From NCBI RefSeq assembly GCF_018332695.1, contig NZ_BOQN01000076.1, forward strand, positions 62,001 through 126,000: a stretch of DNA of 64,000 bases, read 5' to 3'. Under the pieces are notes generated by a model. The model made no database searches, was not told the DNA's origin, and saw only the letters and a list, made by a program, of their open reading frames with translations. Position numbers and translations under genes: made by a program. Below, piece after piece: positions 35,911 to 44,383 of this stretch (within the stretch, counting starts at the first letter, position 1; the number at the start of each line of letters is the position of its first letter). The DNA comes from Paractinoplanes toevensis. Lineage in GTDB: Bacteria > Actinomycetota > Actinomycetes > Mycobacteriales > Micromonosporaceae.

Positions 35911-36891
35911 TCAGCCGCGCGATCGCGGCAGGCAGCACTTCTTGTACTTGATGCCGGAACCGCACCAGCACGCCGCGTTCCGCTCCGGCGGCCAGCTGAT
36001 CTTCGTGGTGCCGGTCTCCAGCCGGCGCGCGTAGTCCGCCCGGACCTTGGCGTCGGTCGCGTCGCCGGTCAGCCCGTCGACCGAACCGGGGAACACGGCC
36101 AGGCCCACCCGGCCGGTCCCGGCCAGCCGGACCAGTTCCCGCTCCAGCCGGGCGCGGTGGTCGTCGAAGTTCCGGTCGTACGACTCGGTCAGGGCCGGCC
36201 ACTTCGCCAGCAGGCGGTCGAACTCGGCCTGCGGCCAGAACAGCAGGTCGTCGGCGGAGCCGCCGGCGGCGGGAGCGGCCGAGTTGGCCAGCCGGGTCTC
36301 CAGCCGCTCGGCCAGGTTGTCGTGCGTGTCGTGCGGCAGGCCGATCAGGTGGCGCAGGCGGTGCCGCTGTTGCAGGAGGAAGAAGAGCTGGCCGGCGTCC
36401 TCGGCGTCGGCCGGCTCCGGCTGGTCGCGCTCGGCCAGGGTGGCCTGCACCGCCTCGGTGAGCCACTGCTCGGCGACCCGGTTGCGGCCGCCGACGGCGA
36501 GGGCCGCGGTGACGTACGCCGCCGCGTCCGGATAGCGGGTCAGCAGCGGGCGCAGCGGTTCCAGCTCCGCCATCGCGTCGTCGGCGCGGCCCGATCGGAA
36601 CAGGATCCGGGCGCGCAGCGCGTGGGCGGAGGCGGCCTGGGTGTCGTCGCGTTTCTGGTACGCGTCGACGGCCCGGTCCGCGTACCGGAGGGCGGCATCG
36701 AGTTTCGTCCGGCTCTCGGCGATCTCGGCCGCGAGCGTAAGGGCATATCCGGCATCGTCCGGGTCGGCGAGGCCGCCGGAGTCGACGGCCTCGGCGAGCT
36801 CGGCCGCGATGCCGAGCGGGTCGGCGGCGCCGAGCGCGGACTGCCGGAGCTGGCTGAGGTCTGCGCTGGTCAAATCGGTTTTTAACGACAC
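35911..36891 (-). CDS. Helical-repeat protein with C-terminal SEC-C zinc motif
   Basis: This 326-residue protein has TPR-like helices over most of its length (LAAEIAESRTKLDAALRYADRAVDAY and similar). It ends in a SEC-C motif, NAACWCGSGIKYKKCC, where C-x-C...CC binds zinc, as at the end of SecA and in many proteins of unknown role. It is cytoplasmic and probably works in protein-protein contact. Function unknown. Confidence 0.82.
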   Translation of the reverse strand: MSLKTDLTSADLSQLRQSALGAADPLGIAAELAEAVDSGGLADPDDAGYALTLAAEIAESRTKLDAALRYADRAVDAYQKRDDTQAASAHALRARILFRSGRADDAMAELEPLRPLLTRYPDAAAYVTAALAVGGRNRVAEQWLTEAVQATLAERDQPEPADAEDAGQLFFLLQQRHRLRHLIGLPHDTHDNLAERLETRLANSAAPAAGGSADDLLFWPQAEFDRLLAKWPALTESYDRNFDDHRARLERELVRLAGTGRVGLAVFPGSVDGLTGDATDAKVRADYARRLETGTTKISWPPERNAACWCGSGIKYKKCCLPRSRG

Positions 36892-37000
36892 GTCGTTACG
36901 GTACTGCGGGTCGCGTACCCGGCGCTGTTGATCTGGGTCTCATCGTGAGTGAAGCATTCACGTATGGCGATCTATTTATGAATTTGCCTACGCTGCGGCC

Positions 37001-37954
37001 ATGAGACGCTCTGCACCCAGAACGCTCGTCCTGGCCGTCGTCGTCGTTCTCCTCACGCTGGGGAATGTCGCTGCGGCCGAGGCGACCCTGCCCACGCTCG
37101 CGGTCGGCGCGACCACCTCCGCCACCGACACGGTCGGTAGCGGCAACACCTGCGCCGGCTTCCTCGACGAACGCACCCACCTGGGCAACCTCGGCATCCG
37201 CCGGGTGTTCGCCTCGGCCGGGCAGCTGCCGCCGGCCGACGCCCTCACCTGTCACAACACGTACGGTGGCGTGCTCTGGTACTCGTTCAAGACGTCCTGC
37301 ACGCCGACCGCGGTGGCGGCCGGCAGCTGTGACACCGAGATCCAGAACATCGCCACGGCCATGCCGGCCAACAGTTACCTCACCTATTTCCACGAACCCG
37401 AGGACGACATGACCGGCGTGCAGTTCGTCGCCGCCTTCCAGCGCGCCTACACGGTCGCGAAGGCCGCCAACGCCACCCTCAACGTCATCCCGATCTACAT
37501 GTCCTACCAGTGGCGCACCGGCTCGACCCGGGTCACCAACAACGGCACCGGCGGCGACTACGAGATCCAGGACTGGATCGTCCCGGCCGCCTACGCCGAC
37601 GCGTACGGGCTGGACCTCTACTGGCAGGCCAGCACCCGGGGCAGCGAGCCGGACGACCCGTACAGCATCGGCTCCGACCCCCGGATGATCCGCTGGTACA
37701 ACTCCTTCGCCGGGCTCGGCAAGCCGCTCACCCTGCCGGAGTGGGGCATCGACGACGACCAGGGCACGCGGGCTTCCCGAGGCCCGGCCATCCGCGCCTC
37801 CCGGACGTGGCTGACCAGCCACAACTTCCGGATCGTGTCCTACTGGCAGCTGGACAACTGGTACCTCGGCGCCACCACCTTCCCGGCCGGTGGCTACGCC
37901 GATCCGGACGGCGTCGCCGCTTACCAGGAACTGGTCGCCGCAGCCACGCCGTGA
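37001..37954 (+). CDS. Secreted GH26-like glycoside hydrolase
   Basis: This 317-residue protein has a signal peptide (LVLAVVVVLLTLGNVAAA) and looks like a TIM-barrel hydrolase. An acid/base candidate is Glu132 in YFHEPED and a nucleophile candidate is Glu247 in TLPEWG, a spacing and context like GH26 beta-mannanases and related secreted enzymes. The C-terminus (SYWQLDNWYLG) supplies aromatic substrate contacts. The exact sugar specificity is unknown. Upstream, 36892-37000 is an AT-richer divergent control region with a small dyad GTGAA-GCA-TTCAC at 36949-36961. Confidence 0.7.
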   Translation: MRRSAPRTLVLAVVVVLLTLGNVAAAEATLPTLAVGATTSATDTVGSGNTCAGFLDERTHLGNLGIRRVFASAGQLPPADALTCHNTYGGVLWYSFKTSCTPTAVAAGSCDTEIQNIATAMPANSYLTYFHEPEDDMTGVQFVAAFQRAYTVAKAANATLNVIPIYMSYQWRTGSTRVTNNGTGGDYEIQDWIVPAAYADAYGLDLYWQASTRGSEPDDPYSIGSDPRMIRWYNSFAGLGKPLTLPEWGIDDDQGTRASRGPAIRASRTWLTSHNFRIVSYWQLDNWYLGATTFPAGGYADPDGVAAYQELVAAATP

Positions 37955-38044
37955 GAACCGCGATATGACTCGTTCGTGATCCCCGGGCATTTATCCCCAT
38001 CACTACGCTGCTCTCAACAGCAGCGCGGCGGGTGGAGGTCACTG

Positions 38045-39439
38045 ATGACGCGGAGAACGATTCAGCGCCTGGCGGCGATCGGCGGCATCGTCGGGATGGT
38101 GGTCGCGGCGAGTGGTACCGCCGCGTACGCAGCGCCGGACGGCCTCACCGTGGTGGCCGTCCGGCACTCGTTGCTCGGTACGCACACCTGGTACCAGCAG
38201 ACCTATCGGGGCGTGCCGGTCCTCGGCGGCTATTACGCCACCCACACCGACACCCGGACCGGCGCGACCTCGATCCAGGACGGCCGTTTCGCGATCAAGG
38301 GCACGCCGGCCGGCAGCGCAGCCTTCGCCCGCAACCGGGCCGAGTCCGCGGTCACCGGCCGCCTCGCCGGTTCGCTGCTGCGGTCGGCGGCGGTCATCGT
38401 GCCCGGCGACACCGCCAAGCTCGGCTGGCTGGTGCTCACCGACACCCGGCGCGGCACCGTGCAGACCGTGGTCGACGCGTCCAGCGGCACCATGCTGACC
38501 GAGAAGAACACGATCAAGGAGGTCACCGGGTCCGGCCAGGTCTTCAACCCCAACCCGGTGGTGACCCTGCAGAACGAGAGCCTGACCGACAGCGGCAACG
38601 CCAACTCGGCAGTTTTGGCCTCGGCCTACCGGACTGTCTCGCTCACCCAGCTGAACAGCGGCGTGACCACGCTCAAGGGTGCCTACGCCAGCAACGCGAG
38701 CAGCAGTGCCGTCACCTCGAGCAGCCGCACCTACACCTACAACCGGTCGCAGGCCGGCTTCGAGCAGGTCATGGGCTACTTCCACATCACCACCGCGCAG
38801 GAGTACATCCAGAGTCTCGGGTTCACCGACGTCAACAACTCGGCGCAGAGCTACAGGACGACCGGGTACACCGACGACAACTCCTACTACGACCCGTCGA
38901 CCGACCGCATCACGTTCGGCACCGGTGGCGTGGACGACGCCGAGGACGCCGAGATCATCTGGCACGAGTACGGCCACGCCATCCAGGACGCCCAGGTGCC
39001 CGGCTTCGGCTCGTCCAGCCAGTCCGGCGCGATCGGCGAGGGCTTCGGCGACTACTGGGCGTACACCATGTCGTCGGCGGTCAGCACGAACACCGGCACC
39101 GTCCCACTGGCCTGCATCGGCGACTGGGACGCGGTGTCCTACACCAGCACGACGCCGCACTGCCTGCGCCGGGTCGACGGCACCAAGGTCTATCCCGGTG
39201 ACTTCGAGAACGAGGTGCACGCCGACGGCGAGATGTGGTCGCGGGCCCTCTACGACATCAGCACCGCCCTGGGCCGGACCAACGCCAACACGGTCATCCT
39301 CGAGGCTCAGTTCAACTTCACCGCCGGCACGACCTTCGCGGCCGCCGCGAACTCGACCGTCAGCGCGGCGCAGAGCCTCTACGGCAGCACCGCCGCCGCC
39401 TCGGTGAAGGCCGCCTTCCAGGCCCGCGGCTTCATCTGA
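38045..39439 (+). CDS. Secreted zinc metalloprotease, fungalysin (M36)/M4-like
   Basis: This 464-residue pre-pro-enzyme has a signal peptide (IGGIVGMVVAASGTAAYA), a fungalysin/thermolysin-type propeptide (YQQTYRGVPVLGGYYATH), and a catalytic domain with HEYGH (His307, Glu308, His311). The third zinc ligand is Glu332 in GEGFGDYW. The HExxH-x20-E arrangement and WHEYGHAIQD context fit the M36/M4 group. GGAGG sits ahead of the ATG at 38045. A terminator hairpin follows the stop. Confidence 0.87.
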   Translation: MTRRTIQRLAAIGGIVGMVVAASGTAAYAAPDGLTVVAVRHSLLGTHTWYQQTYRGVPVLGGYYATHTDTRTGATSIQDGRFAIKGTPAGSAAFARNRAESAVTGRLAGSLLRSAAVIVPGDTAKLGWLVLTDTRRGTVQTVVDASSGTMLTEKNTIKEVTGSGQVFNPNPVVTLQNESLTDSGNANSAVLASAYRTVSLTQLNSGVTTLKGAYASNASSSAVTSSSRTYTYNRSQAGFEQVMGYFHITTAQEYIQSLGFTDVNNSAQSYRTTGYTDDNSYYDPSTDRITFGTGGVDDAEDAEIIWHEYGHAIQDAQVPGFGSSSQSGAIGEGFGDYWAYTMSSAVSTNTGTVPLACIGDWDAVSYTSTTPHCLRRVDGTKVYPGDFENEVHADGEMWSRALYDISTALGRTNANTVILEAQFNFTAGTTFAAAANSTVSAAQSLYGSTAAASVKAAFQARGFI

Positions 39440-39470
39440 CCGGACCGGCTCCGGCGGTCGGCGGTCCGGT
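39439..39470. terminator. Terminator hairpin between convergent genes
   Basis: ACCGGACCG at 39439-39447 pairs with CGGTCCGGT at 39462-39470 across a 14-base GC-rich loop, directly after the metalloprotease stop and 30 bases from the end of the convergent MerR-type gene. There is no long T-run, so strength is uncertain. Confidence 0.55.
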
Positions 39471-39500
39471 TGTCCGGGCCGCCGATCGACGCCGGTGCCG

Positions 39501-39818
39501 TCAGGCGTCGAGCTCCTGTTGGCGCTGGTACTCCTCGTTCTGCCGGAGGGCTTCCTCGAGTTGGTCCTCGAGGATGATGATCCGGCAGGCGGCTTCCAGC
39601 GCGGTGCCCTGGTCGACCATCTCCCGGGCGCGCGCGGCGAGCCGCAACTGGTAGCGGGAGTAACGGCGGTGTCCGCCGGTCGACCGGAGCGGGGTGATCA
39701 GCTTCGCGTCGCCGAGCCGGCGGAGGAAGTCCTGCGAGGTGCCGGTGATCTCCGCGGCACGGCCCATCGTGTATGCGGGGTAGTCGTCGTCGCCGAACAT
39801 ATCGTCAGATTGGGCCAT
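39501..39818 (-). CDS. Small MerR-type helix-turn-helix regulator
   Basis: This 105-residue protein has the MerR winged-helix start (YTMGRAAEITGTSQDFLRRL, then LITPLRSTGGHRRYSRYQ) and a C-terminal dimerisation helix (AACRIIILEDQLEEALRQNE). There is no metal or drug binding domain, so it probably answers to another protein or acts constitutively. GGAGAGGG is well placed before the ATG at 39818. A 500-base, structured upstream region suggests complex control of this gene. Confidence 0.85.
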   Translation of the reverse strand: MAQSDDMFGDDDYPAYTMGRAAEITGTSQDFLRRLGDAKLITPLRSTGGHRRYSRYQLRLAARAREMVDQGTALEAACRIIILEDQLEEALRQNEEYQRQQELDA

Positions 39819-39838
39819 ATATCCCTCTCCATGAACGA

Positions 39839-39866
39839 GGGCCCCGGTGCGGAAGCACCGGGGCCC
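39839..39866 (-). promoter_or_regulatory. Perfect 12-bp hairpin in the leader of the MerR-type gene
   Basis: GGGCCCCGGTGC at 39839-39850 and GCACCGGGGCCC at 39855-39866 are perfect complements with a four-base loop (GGAA on the forward strand, TTCC on the reverse). It ends 21 bases before the ATG of the MerR-type gene, leaving its ribosome site outside the stem. No T-run follows on either strand, so a leader structure or attenuator is likelier than a simple terminator. Confidence 0.65.
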
Positions 39867-39869
39867 AGG

Positions 39870-40344
39870 GTTTACGGGTATAAACACCATCTACCGACAG
39901 GTTCGTCGGCTTGTCTTTTCCGCACCTACCGCCGTTGGCGGTGTGAGGTGCGAGGATCGCATAAGCGTGACCGGAGACCACCTTTCGTTCGATGGATACT
40001 GCGGTGTCCGCCCCGAAGTGGAAATGCGCCCCAGCGGCGGGCGATCCAACGGTGTTCTGCCCTCCCTTTCCTCTGCTTTCAACATCCTGATGCTGTCGTG
40101 CTGTTCGTCGGTGTCGAAGCCCCACGCGACTTCATGGCCTCACACACGTGCAACGAACCCGCCCTGACCTGGAATTACGTCAAGGTCTTGTCTTGCTCAC
40201 TGCTTGTTGCTCACTGCGTCTTGCTCATTGCCTGACCGAGCGAGCCACGAAATGGTCCGGGCCCTGCTTGACGCTCAGTCTCTGGTTCGTCGGCGTCTTC
40301 ACCAGATCTTTTCTTTCAACACGAGGAACACTAGCGGGCCCTGC
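39870..40344. other. Long gene-free upstream region
   Basis: About 475 bases between the leader hairpin of the MerR-type gene and the dyad near the GH5 gene. Short open frames here lack actinobacterial third-position GC bias. It holds the 14-base tandem array at 40193-40232 and is AT-richer than its surroundings towards 40300-40380. It could hold distant regulatory sites or a small RNA; I see no clear promoter pair. Confidence 0.5.
40193..40232. repeat. Three 14-bp iteron-like repeats
   Basis: TTGCTCACTGC at 40193-40203 and 40207-40217, and TTGCTCATTGCC at 40221-40232, recur with an exact 14-base period. They lie about 375-415 bases upstream of the MerR-type gene start. Spacing of 14 places sites on different faces of the helix, so cooperative or wrapping binding would be needed. 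Confidence 0.65.
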
Positions 40345-40380
40345 CGAGAAAGTCTAGTTATTCCGTCATAGATTTTCTCG
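40345..40380. terminator. AT-rich 12-bp dyad behind the GH5 gene
   Basis: CGAGAAAGTCTA at 40345-40356 pairs with TAGATTTTCTCG at 40369-40380 (one G-T pair) around GTTATTCCGTCA. It lies 33 bases past the stop of the reverse-strand GH5 gene. It may end that transcript or be a protein-binding dyad; it is far more AT-rich than the genome. Confidence 0.5.
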
Positions 40381-40412
40381 ATGACCGGACGAGGTTGGCC
40401 GGTCGCGGAGGG

Positions 40413-42155
40413 TCACGCCGGAAAGGCCGCCGTCGCCCACGCGGCCAGCTCGGTCCTCGCCGCGGCCAGCACAGCGGCCGTCGGGGCCATCGCGTCGCTG
40501 ATCAGGGCGTAGTGCACGACGCCGGACGCGCCCGCGCCGGAGAGCGACAGCGTCCGGCCGTCCGCCGCGATCGTGTAGGCGACGTCCGAGGCGACCGTGT
40601 TGCGGAAGCCGGCCGGGAGCTTCACCTCGGTCGCGGCGCCGTCGCCGCCGGAGCGCCAGACGAGTACGGCGTACCGGCTGTTGTTCACCGTCGTGCGCGC
40701 GTTCGGCAGGCTCGCCGGGACCGGGATCCAGGCCATCGCGCTGCTGCCGTCCCGGGATCGGTCCTCGTAGACGAAGGCCAGGGTCCGCCCGGCCACCGCG
40801 GACGGGTAGATCCGGTCCAGCAGCCGGGCGTCCTGCCGCAGGTACGCCGTACCGTTGCCGTCCAGAGCCACCGCGGAGAAGTCCTCGTCGTTCCAGGCGT
40901 CGCCGGCGGTCTTGATCTTGTCGGGGTTGTCGTTCATCAGCTCGTGGTGCCGGCCGCTGTTGGTGTCCCACTGCCACTGCATGCCGGAGAGCGCCGGCCC
41001 GGAGCCGGCCACGCTGTCCCACCACTGCGCGCCGGTCAGCCGCGAGTCCAACCCCTGGTACATCGCCTTGTCCACGCTCGGTGCCTTGTCCGAGGTGTAG
41101 CCGGTGAGCGGGTGGCCGAACTCGGAGACGATCGCCGGCGTGGACAGCGCCGTCGAGCGGTCCCGGATCTTCGCGAAGTCGGCGCTCTCCCGCCCGTCGG
41201 TGGCCTTGCCCCACATCAGCACGCCGGAGATGGCGGCCTGGTCGTAGAAGTGGCTGTTGAACACGTAGCGCGGCCCGATCGCCCCGGCGTCCAGGAAACC
41301 GCCGGCCTGGTAGGAGACGTTGCCGTTCCAGAACGGGTTCGGCTCGACGAAGGCCGGCCGGTCGGCCCAGCCCGCGCTGTCCATCATGGCCCGGAACGAC
41401 TGGTAGAACGGCCACAGCACGTCCCGTTCCCAGGTACGGCTGTTCTGTCCGCTGTCGTATTTACCGGCGTACGGCTCGTTCCACGGGTCGACGCCGAGCA
41501 CGTGCGCGAACCGGCTGTCGCCGAGGTTGGCCTTGAGGTAGCGGAGAACCTGCTCGGCCTGCCACAGGAAATCCGTACGGTTGCGCCAGAAATCGTAGGT
41601 GGCCTGCTGCACCGCGGCGTTCTGGGTGATGTTCTGCCCCCAGGTGACGCAGATGCCGCAGCTCTCCTGGGGGTAGTTGCCGGCCTGCACCCACCACTTG
41701 GGCGCGCCGTTGCCGGTGTACCAACTGCCGGAGTTGAACAGGTACCGCGAGAACAGGTCCTGGTGGAAGTCGAAGAGCACCGCGAAGCCGGCGTCCGCGA
41801 AGGCGCCGGCCTGCTCGGTGATCTTGCCGAGGTAGGCGGTGTCGATGACGCCCGGGGCCGGCTGGGCCGCCTCCCAGGAGAGCAGGAACCGTACGGCGTT
41901 GGCGTTCGTGAGGTTGCGCATGGCCAGCGCCGAGGTGCGGGCGGCGGCCGCGTCGGCGAACGGGAGCCGGCCCTTCTCGGCCAGCTTCACCTCACCGGAG
42001 ACGTTGAACCCGCGCAGCACGACCTCCCGGCCGTGACCGTCGACGAAGCGGGTGCCGGCCACGGTGACCAGCGGCGCACTCGCCGCGTGGGCCGGGACGG
42101 CCGGGCCGATTACCGAGAGGATTGCGGCGAGGAGGACGAGAAGTCGTGTGCGCAT
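40413..42155 (-). CDS. Secreted GH5 endoglycoceramidase-like hydrolase
   Basis: This 580-residue enzyme has a signal peptide ending AHA-A and a GH5 TIM barrel. VLFDFHQDLFSRYLF is typical of the endoglycoceramidase branch; the acid/base is Glu227 in DPWNEPYAG and the nucleophile Glu345 in AIVSEFGHP. A C-terminal beta domain (about 440-580) completes the usual architecture. Such enzymes cut between oligosaccharide and ceramide in glycolipids or act on related beta-glycosides; the exact substrate is inferred. It reads away from the cobM region. Confidence 0.88.
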   Translation of the reverse strand: MRTRLLVLLAAILSVIGPAVPAHAASAPLVTVAGTRFVDGHGREVVLRGFNVSGEVKLAEKGRLPFADAAAARTSALAMRNLTNANAVRFLLSWEAAQPAPGVIDTAYLGKITEQAGAFADAGFAVLFDFHQDLFSRYLFNSGSWYTGNGAPKWWVQAGNYPQESCGICVTWGQNITQNAAVQQATYDFWRNRTDFLWQAEQVLRYLKANLGDSRFAHVLGVDPWNEPYAGKYDSGQNSRTWERDVLWPFYQSFRAMMDSAGWADRPAFVEPNPFWNGNVSYQAGGFLDAGAIGPRYVFNSHFYDQAAISGVLMWGKATDGRESADFAKIRDRSTALSTPAIVSEFGHPLTGYTSDKAPSVDKAMYQGLDSRLTGAQWWDSVAGSGPALSGMQWQWDTNSGRHHELMNDNPDKIKTAGDAWNDEDFSAVALDGNGTAYLRQDARLLDRIYPSAVAGRTLAFVYEDRSRDGSSAMAWIPVPASLPNARTTVNNSRYAVLVWRSGGDGAATEVKLPAGFRNTVASDVAYTIAADGRTLSLSGAGASGVVHYALISDAMAPTAAVLAAARTELAAWATAAFPA

Positions 42156-42205
42156 GGCGTCTCCCGTTGAGCGAGCGGGAAAGCGGAGGCGGACTTAAGC
42201 GAAAA

Positions 42206-42218
42206 TTAATCATGTTAA
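42206..42218. promoter_or_regulatory. AT-rich dyad upstream of the GH5 gene
   Basis: TTAA-TCATG-TTAA lies 51 bases upstream of the GH5 ATG in an unusually AT-rich patch (GAAAATTAATCATGTTAACT). In this GC-rich genome such a patch usually marks a promoter or operator. The regulator is unknown. The rest of 42156-42268 holds no gene. Confidence 0.45.
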
Positions 42219-42268
42219 CTTCCGCGACACAATGACTTCTGTCTATTTGGACATGCCGACTTTTCGGC

Positions 42269-43012
42269 TCAGGTGCGGCAGCGGTCCGCGGAGTACAGGT
42301 GGCTGTCCGGGAACTGGGCGGCGGTCAGGGCCGGGCCGATGACGATCACCGCGGTGCGGCGGATGCCGGCCTCCTTCACCAGGGCGGCGATCTCACCCAG
42401 GGGCGCCCGGAGGATCTGCTCGTCGGGGCGGCTCGCCCGGGCCACCACCGCCACCGGGCAGTCCGGGCCGTAGGCCGGGAGCAGGTCGGCCACCACCGCG
42501 TCGATCCGCTGGACCGCCAGGTGCAGGACCATCGTCGAGCGGCTGGCGGCCAGCGCGGGCAGGTCCTCGCCCTCGGGCATCGCGGTCGCCCGCTCGGCGG
42601 TGCGGGTCAGGATCACCGTCTGGGCCACGCCGGGCACGGTCAGCTCGCGGCCCAGCGAGGCCGCGGCGGCGGCGAACGCGGGCACGCCGGGAGTTACGTC
42701 GTAGGGCACGCCGGCGGTGTCCAGCCGGCGCATCTGCTCGGCGATCGCGCTGAACACCGACGGGTCGCCCGAGTGCAGACGGGCCACGTCGTGGCCGGCC
42801 GCGTCGGCCGCCACCAGCTCGGCGATGATCTCGTCCAGGGACAGCGACGACGTGTCGACCTTCCGGGCGTCCGGTGGGCAGATCTCCAGGAGCTCCTCCG
42901 GGACCAGGCTGCCCGCGTACAGGCAGACCGGCGACGCGGCGACCAGCCGCTGGCCGCGCACGGTGATCAGGTCGGCGGCGCCGGGGCCGGCACCGATGAA
43001 ATGGACCGTCAC
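42269..43012 (-). CDS. cobM: Precorrin-4 C11-methyltransferase
   Basis: This 247-residue SAM-dependent methyltransferase of the tetrapyrrole family acts in cobalamin ring synthesis. Marks are VHFIGAGPGAADLITVRG at the N-terminus, VCLYAGSLVPEELL, ARLHSGDPSVFSAIAEQM, and YDVTPGVPAFAAAAA. The GTG at 43012 overlaps the CobL stop in GTGA, so the pair is translationally coupled; an ATG at 43054 would extend it by 14 atypical residues inside CobL. Confidence 0.93.
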   Translation of the reverse strand: MTVHFIGAGPGAADLITVRGQRLVAASPVCLYAGSLVPEELLEICPPDARKVDTSSLSLDEIIAELVAADAAGHDVARLHSGDPSVFSAIAEQMRRLDTAGVPYDVTPGVPAFAAAAASLGRELTVPGVAQTVILTRTAERATAMPEGEDLPALAASRSTMVLHLAVQRIDAVVADLLPAYGPDCPVAVVARASRPDEQILRAPLGEIAALVKEAGIRRTAVIVIGPALTAAQFPDSHLYSADRCRT

Positions 43013-44217
43013 GGGGTCACCGACCAGATCGTCACCGGCATCATCGTTCTCCATCCCGTGAAACCGCCGACCGGGGAACCCCGGCTGACCGACAGGCGGA
43101 CCAGCTCACCGCCCAGCTTCGCGTACGCCGCCGCCACCGCGGCCTCCGACTCGACCGTGACCGCGTTCGCCACCAGGCGGCCGCCCGGGCGCAGCGCCGC
43201 CAGGCAGGCGTCCAGCACCCCGTCGCGGGTCAGGCCGCCGCCGATGAAGATCGTGTCCGGCGTGGGCAGGCCGGTCAGCGCGGCCGGGGCGCGACCCTCG
43301 ACCACTCGCAGCGCCGGAACACCCAGCGTGCGGGCGTTCGCGCGGATGGTCGCGCAGCGTGCCGGGTCGGGCTCGATCGTGATCGCGCGGCAGGCCGGGT
43401 GGCTGCGCATCCACTCGATGCCGATGCTGCCCGAGCCGCCGCCGACGTCCCAGAGCAGGGCGCCGGGAGCCGGCGCCAGCATCGCCAGGGTCACGGCGCG
43501 GACCTCACGCTTGGTGAGTTGACCGTCCGACTCGTACGCGTCGTCGGGCAGTCCCGGCACCACCGGGACGGCCGGGCCGTCGCCGCAGTCGACGGCGATC
43601 ACGTTGAGCGGGTCGACCTGGGCCGACCATCCGGCGGCGGTGCCGTCGACCCGGCGCTCGCCGGGACCGCCCAGTTGTTCCAGCACGGACAGCCCGGCCG
43701 CGCCGAAACCGGCCGCCGTCAGCACAGCCGCGACCTGGGCGGGGGTGCCGGCGTCACGGGCCAGGACCAGGATCCGGCGGCCCGGGTTGATCAATCGCCG
43801 CAGCGCGGCCGGGTCGGCGGTGACCAGGCTGAGCACGTCGGTGTCGGCCAGCGGCCACCCCATCCGGGCGGCGGCCAGGGACGCCGCCGACGGGTGCGGA
43901 TCGATGCGTACGCCCTCCGGGCCGAGCAGACGCACCAGCGTCGCACCGATGCCGTGGAACATCGGGTCGCCGCTGGCCAGAACGCAGATCCGGCGTCCGC
44001 GATGCTCGTCGAGCAGGCCGGGCAGCGCCGGGAGCAGCGGCGACGGCCACGGGATCCGCTCGCCGACGACGTCGGCCGGGAGCAGGTCGAGCTGGCGGCA
44101 ACTGCCGAAGATCACTTCCGCCTCGGCGACCGTGCTCCGACCCGTACGGCCAAGGTCTGACCATCCGCCGGCGCCGATGCCGACCACCGTGACCAGGTCG
44201 GGGTTGTCGGCACGCAT
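43009..44217 (-). CDS. cobL: Precorrin-6Y C5,15-methyltransferase (decarboxylating)
   Basis: This 402-residue fusion joins a CbiE-like tetrapyrrole methylase (about 1-200; VTVVGIGAGGWSDLG, ICVLASGDPMFHGIG) to a CbiT-like SAM methyltransferase (LLWDVGGGSGSIGIEWM, PDTIFIGGGLTRDGVLD). It adds two methyls and removes a carboxyl group to give precorrin-8X. It is followed directly by cobM. I found no cobalamin riboswitch in the 166 bases upstream, which would be too short for a full one. Confidence 0.94.
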   Translation of the reverse strand: MRADNPDLVTVVGIGAGGWSDLGRTGRSTVAEAEVIFGSCRQLDLLPADVVGERIPWPSPLLPALPGLLDEHRGRRICVLASGDPMFHGIGATLVRLLGPEGVRIDPHPSAASLAAARMGWPLADTDVLSLVTADPAALRRLINPGRRILVLARDAGTPAQVAAVLTAAGFGAAGLSVLEQLGGPGERRVDGTAAGWSAQVDPLNVIAVDCGDGPAVPVVPGLPDDAYESDGQLTKREVRAVTLAMLAPAPGALLWDVGGGSGSIGIEWMRSHPACRAITIEPDPARCATIRANARTLGVPALRVVEGRAPAALTGLPTPDTIFIGGGLTRDGVLDACLAALRPGGRLVANAVTVESEAAVAAAYAKLGGELVRLSVSRGSPVGGFTGWRTMMPVTIWSVTP

Positions 44218-44383
44218 GGCGTGACGTTATCGCGCGCCGCGGCGCTGAGATTTTCTGCCTCCGGTTGAGCGATGGTCACCTCAACTGCGTATCTCAACCA
44301 GACGGCTCCCCGAGACCGGGTCGTCACGCCGCCCGCAGGGGGTGGACGGCGCCGAAGGACGACTTGCCGGACGGGTGAGGACG

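Noticed and set aside
44218..44383. Cobalamin riboswitch before cobL
   Set aside because: The gap is 166 bases, shorter than a typical B12 riboswitch, and no B12-box-like core is visible.
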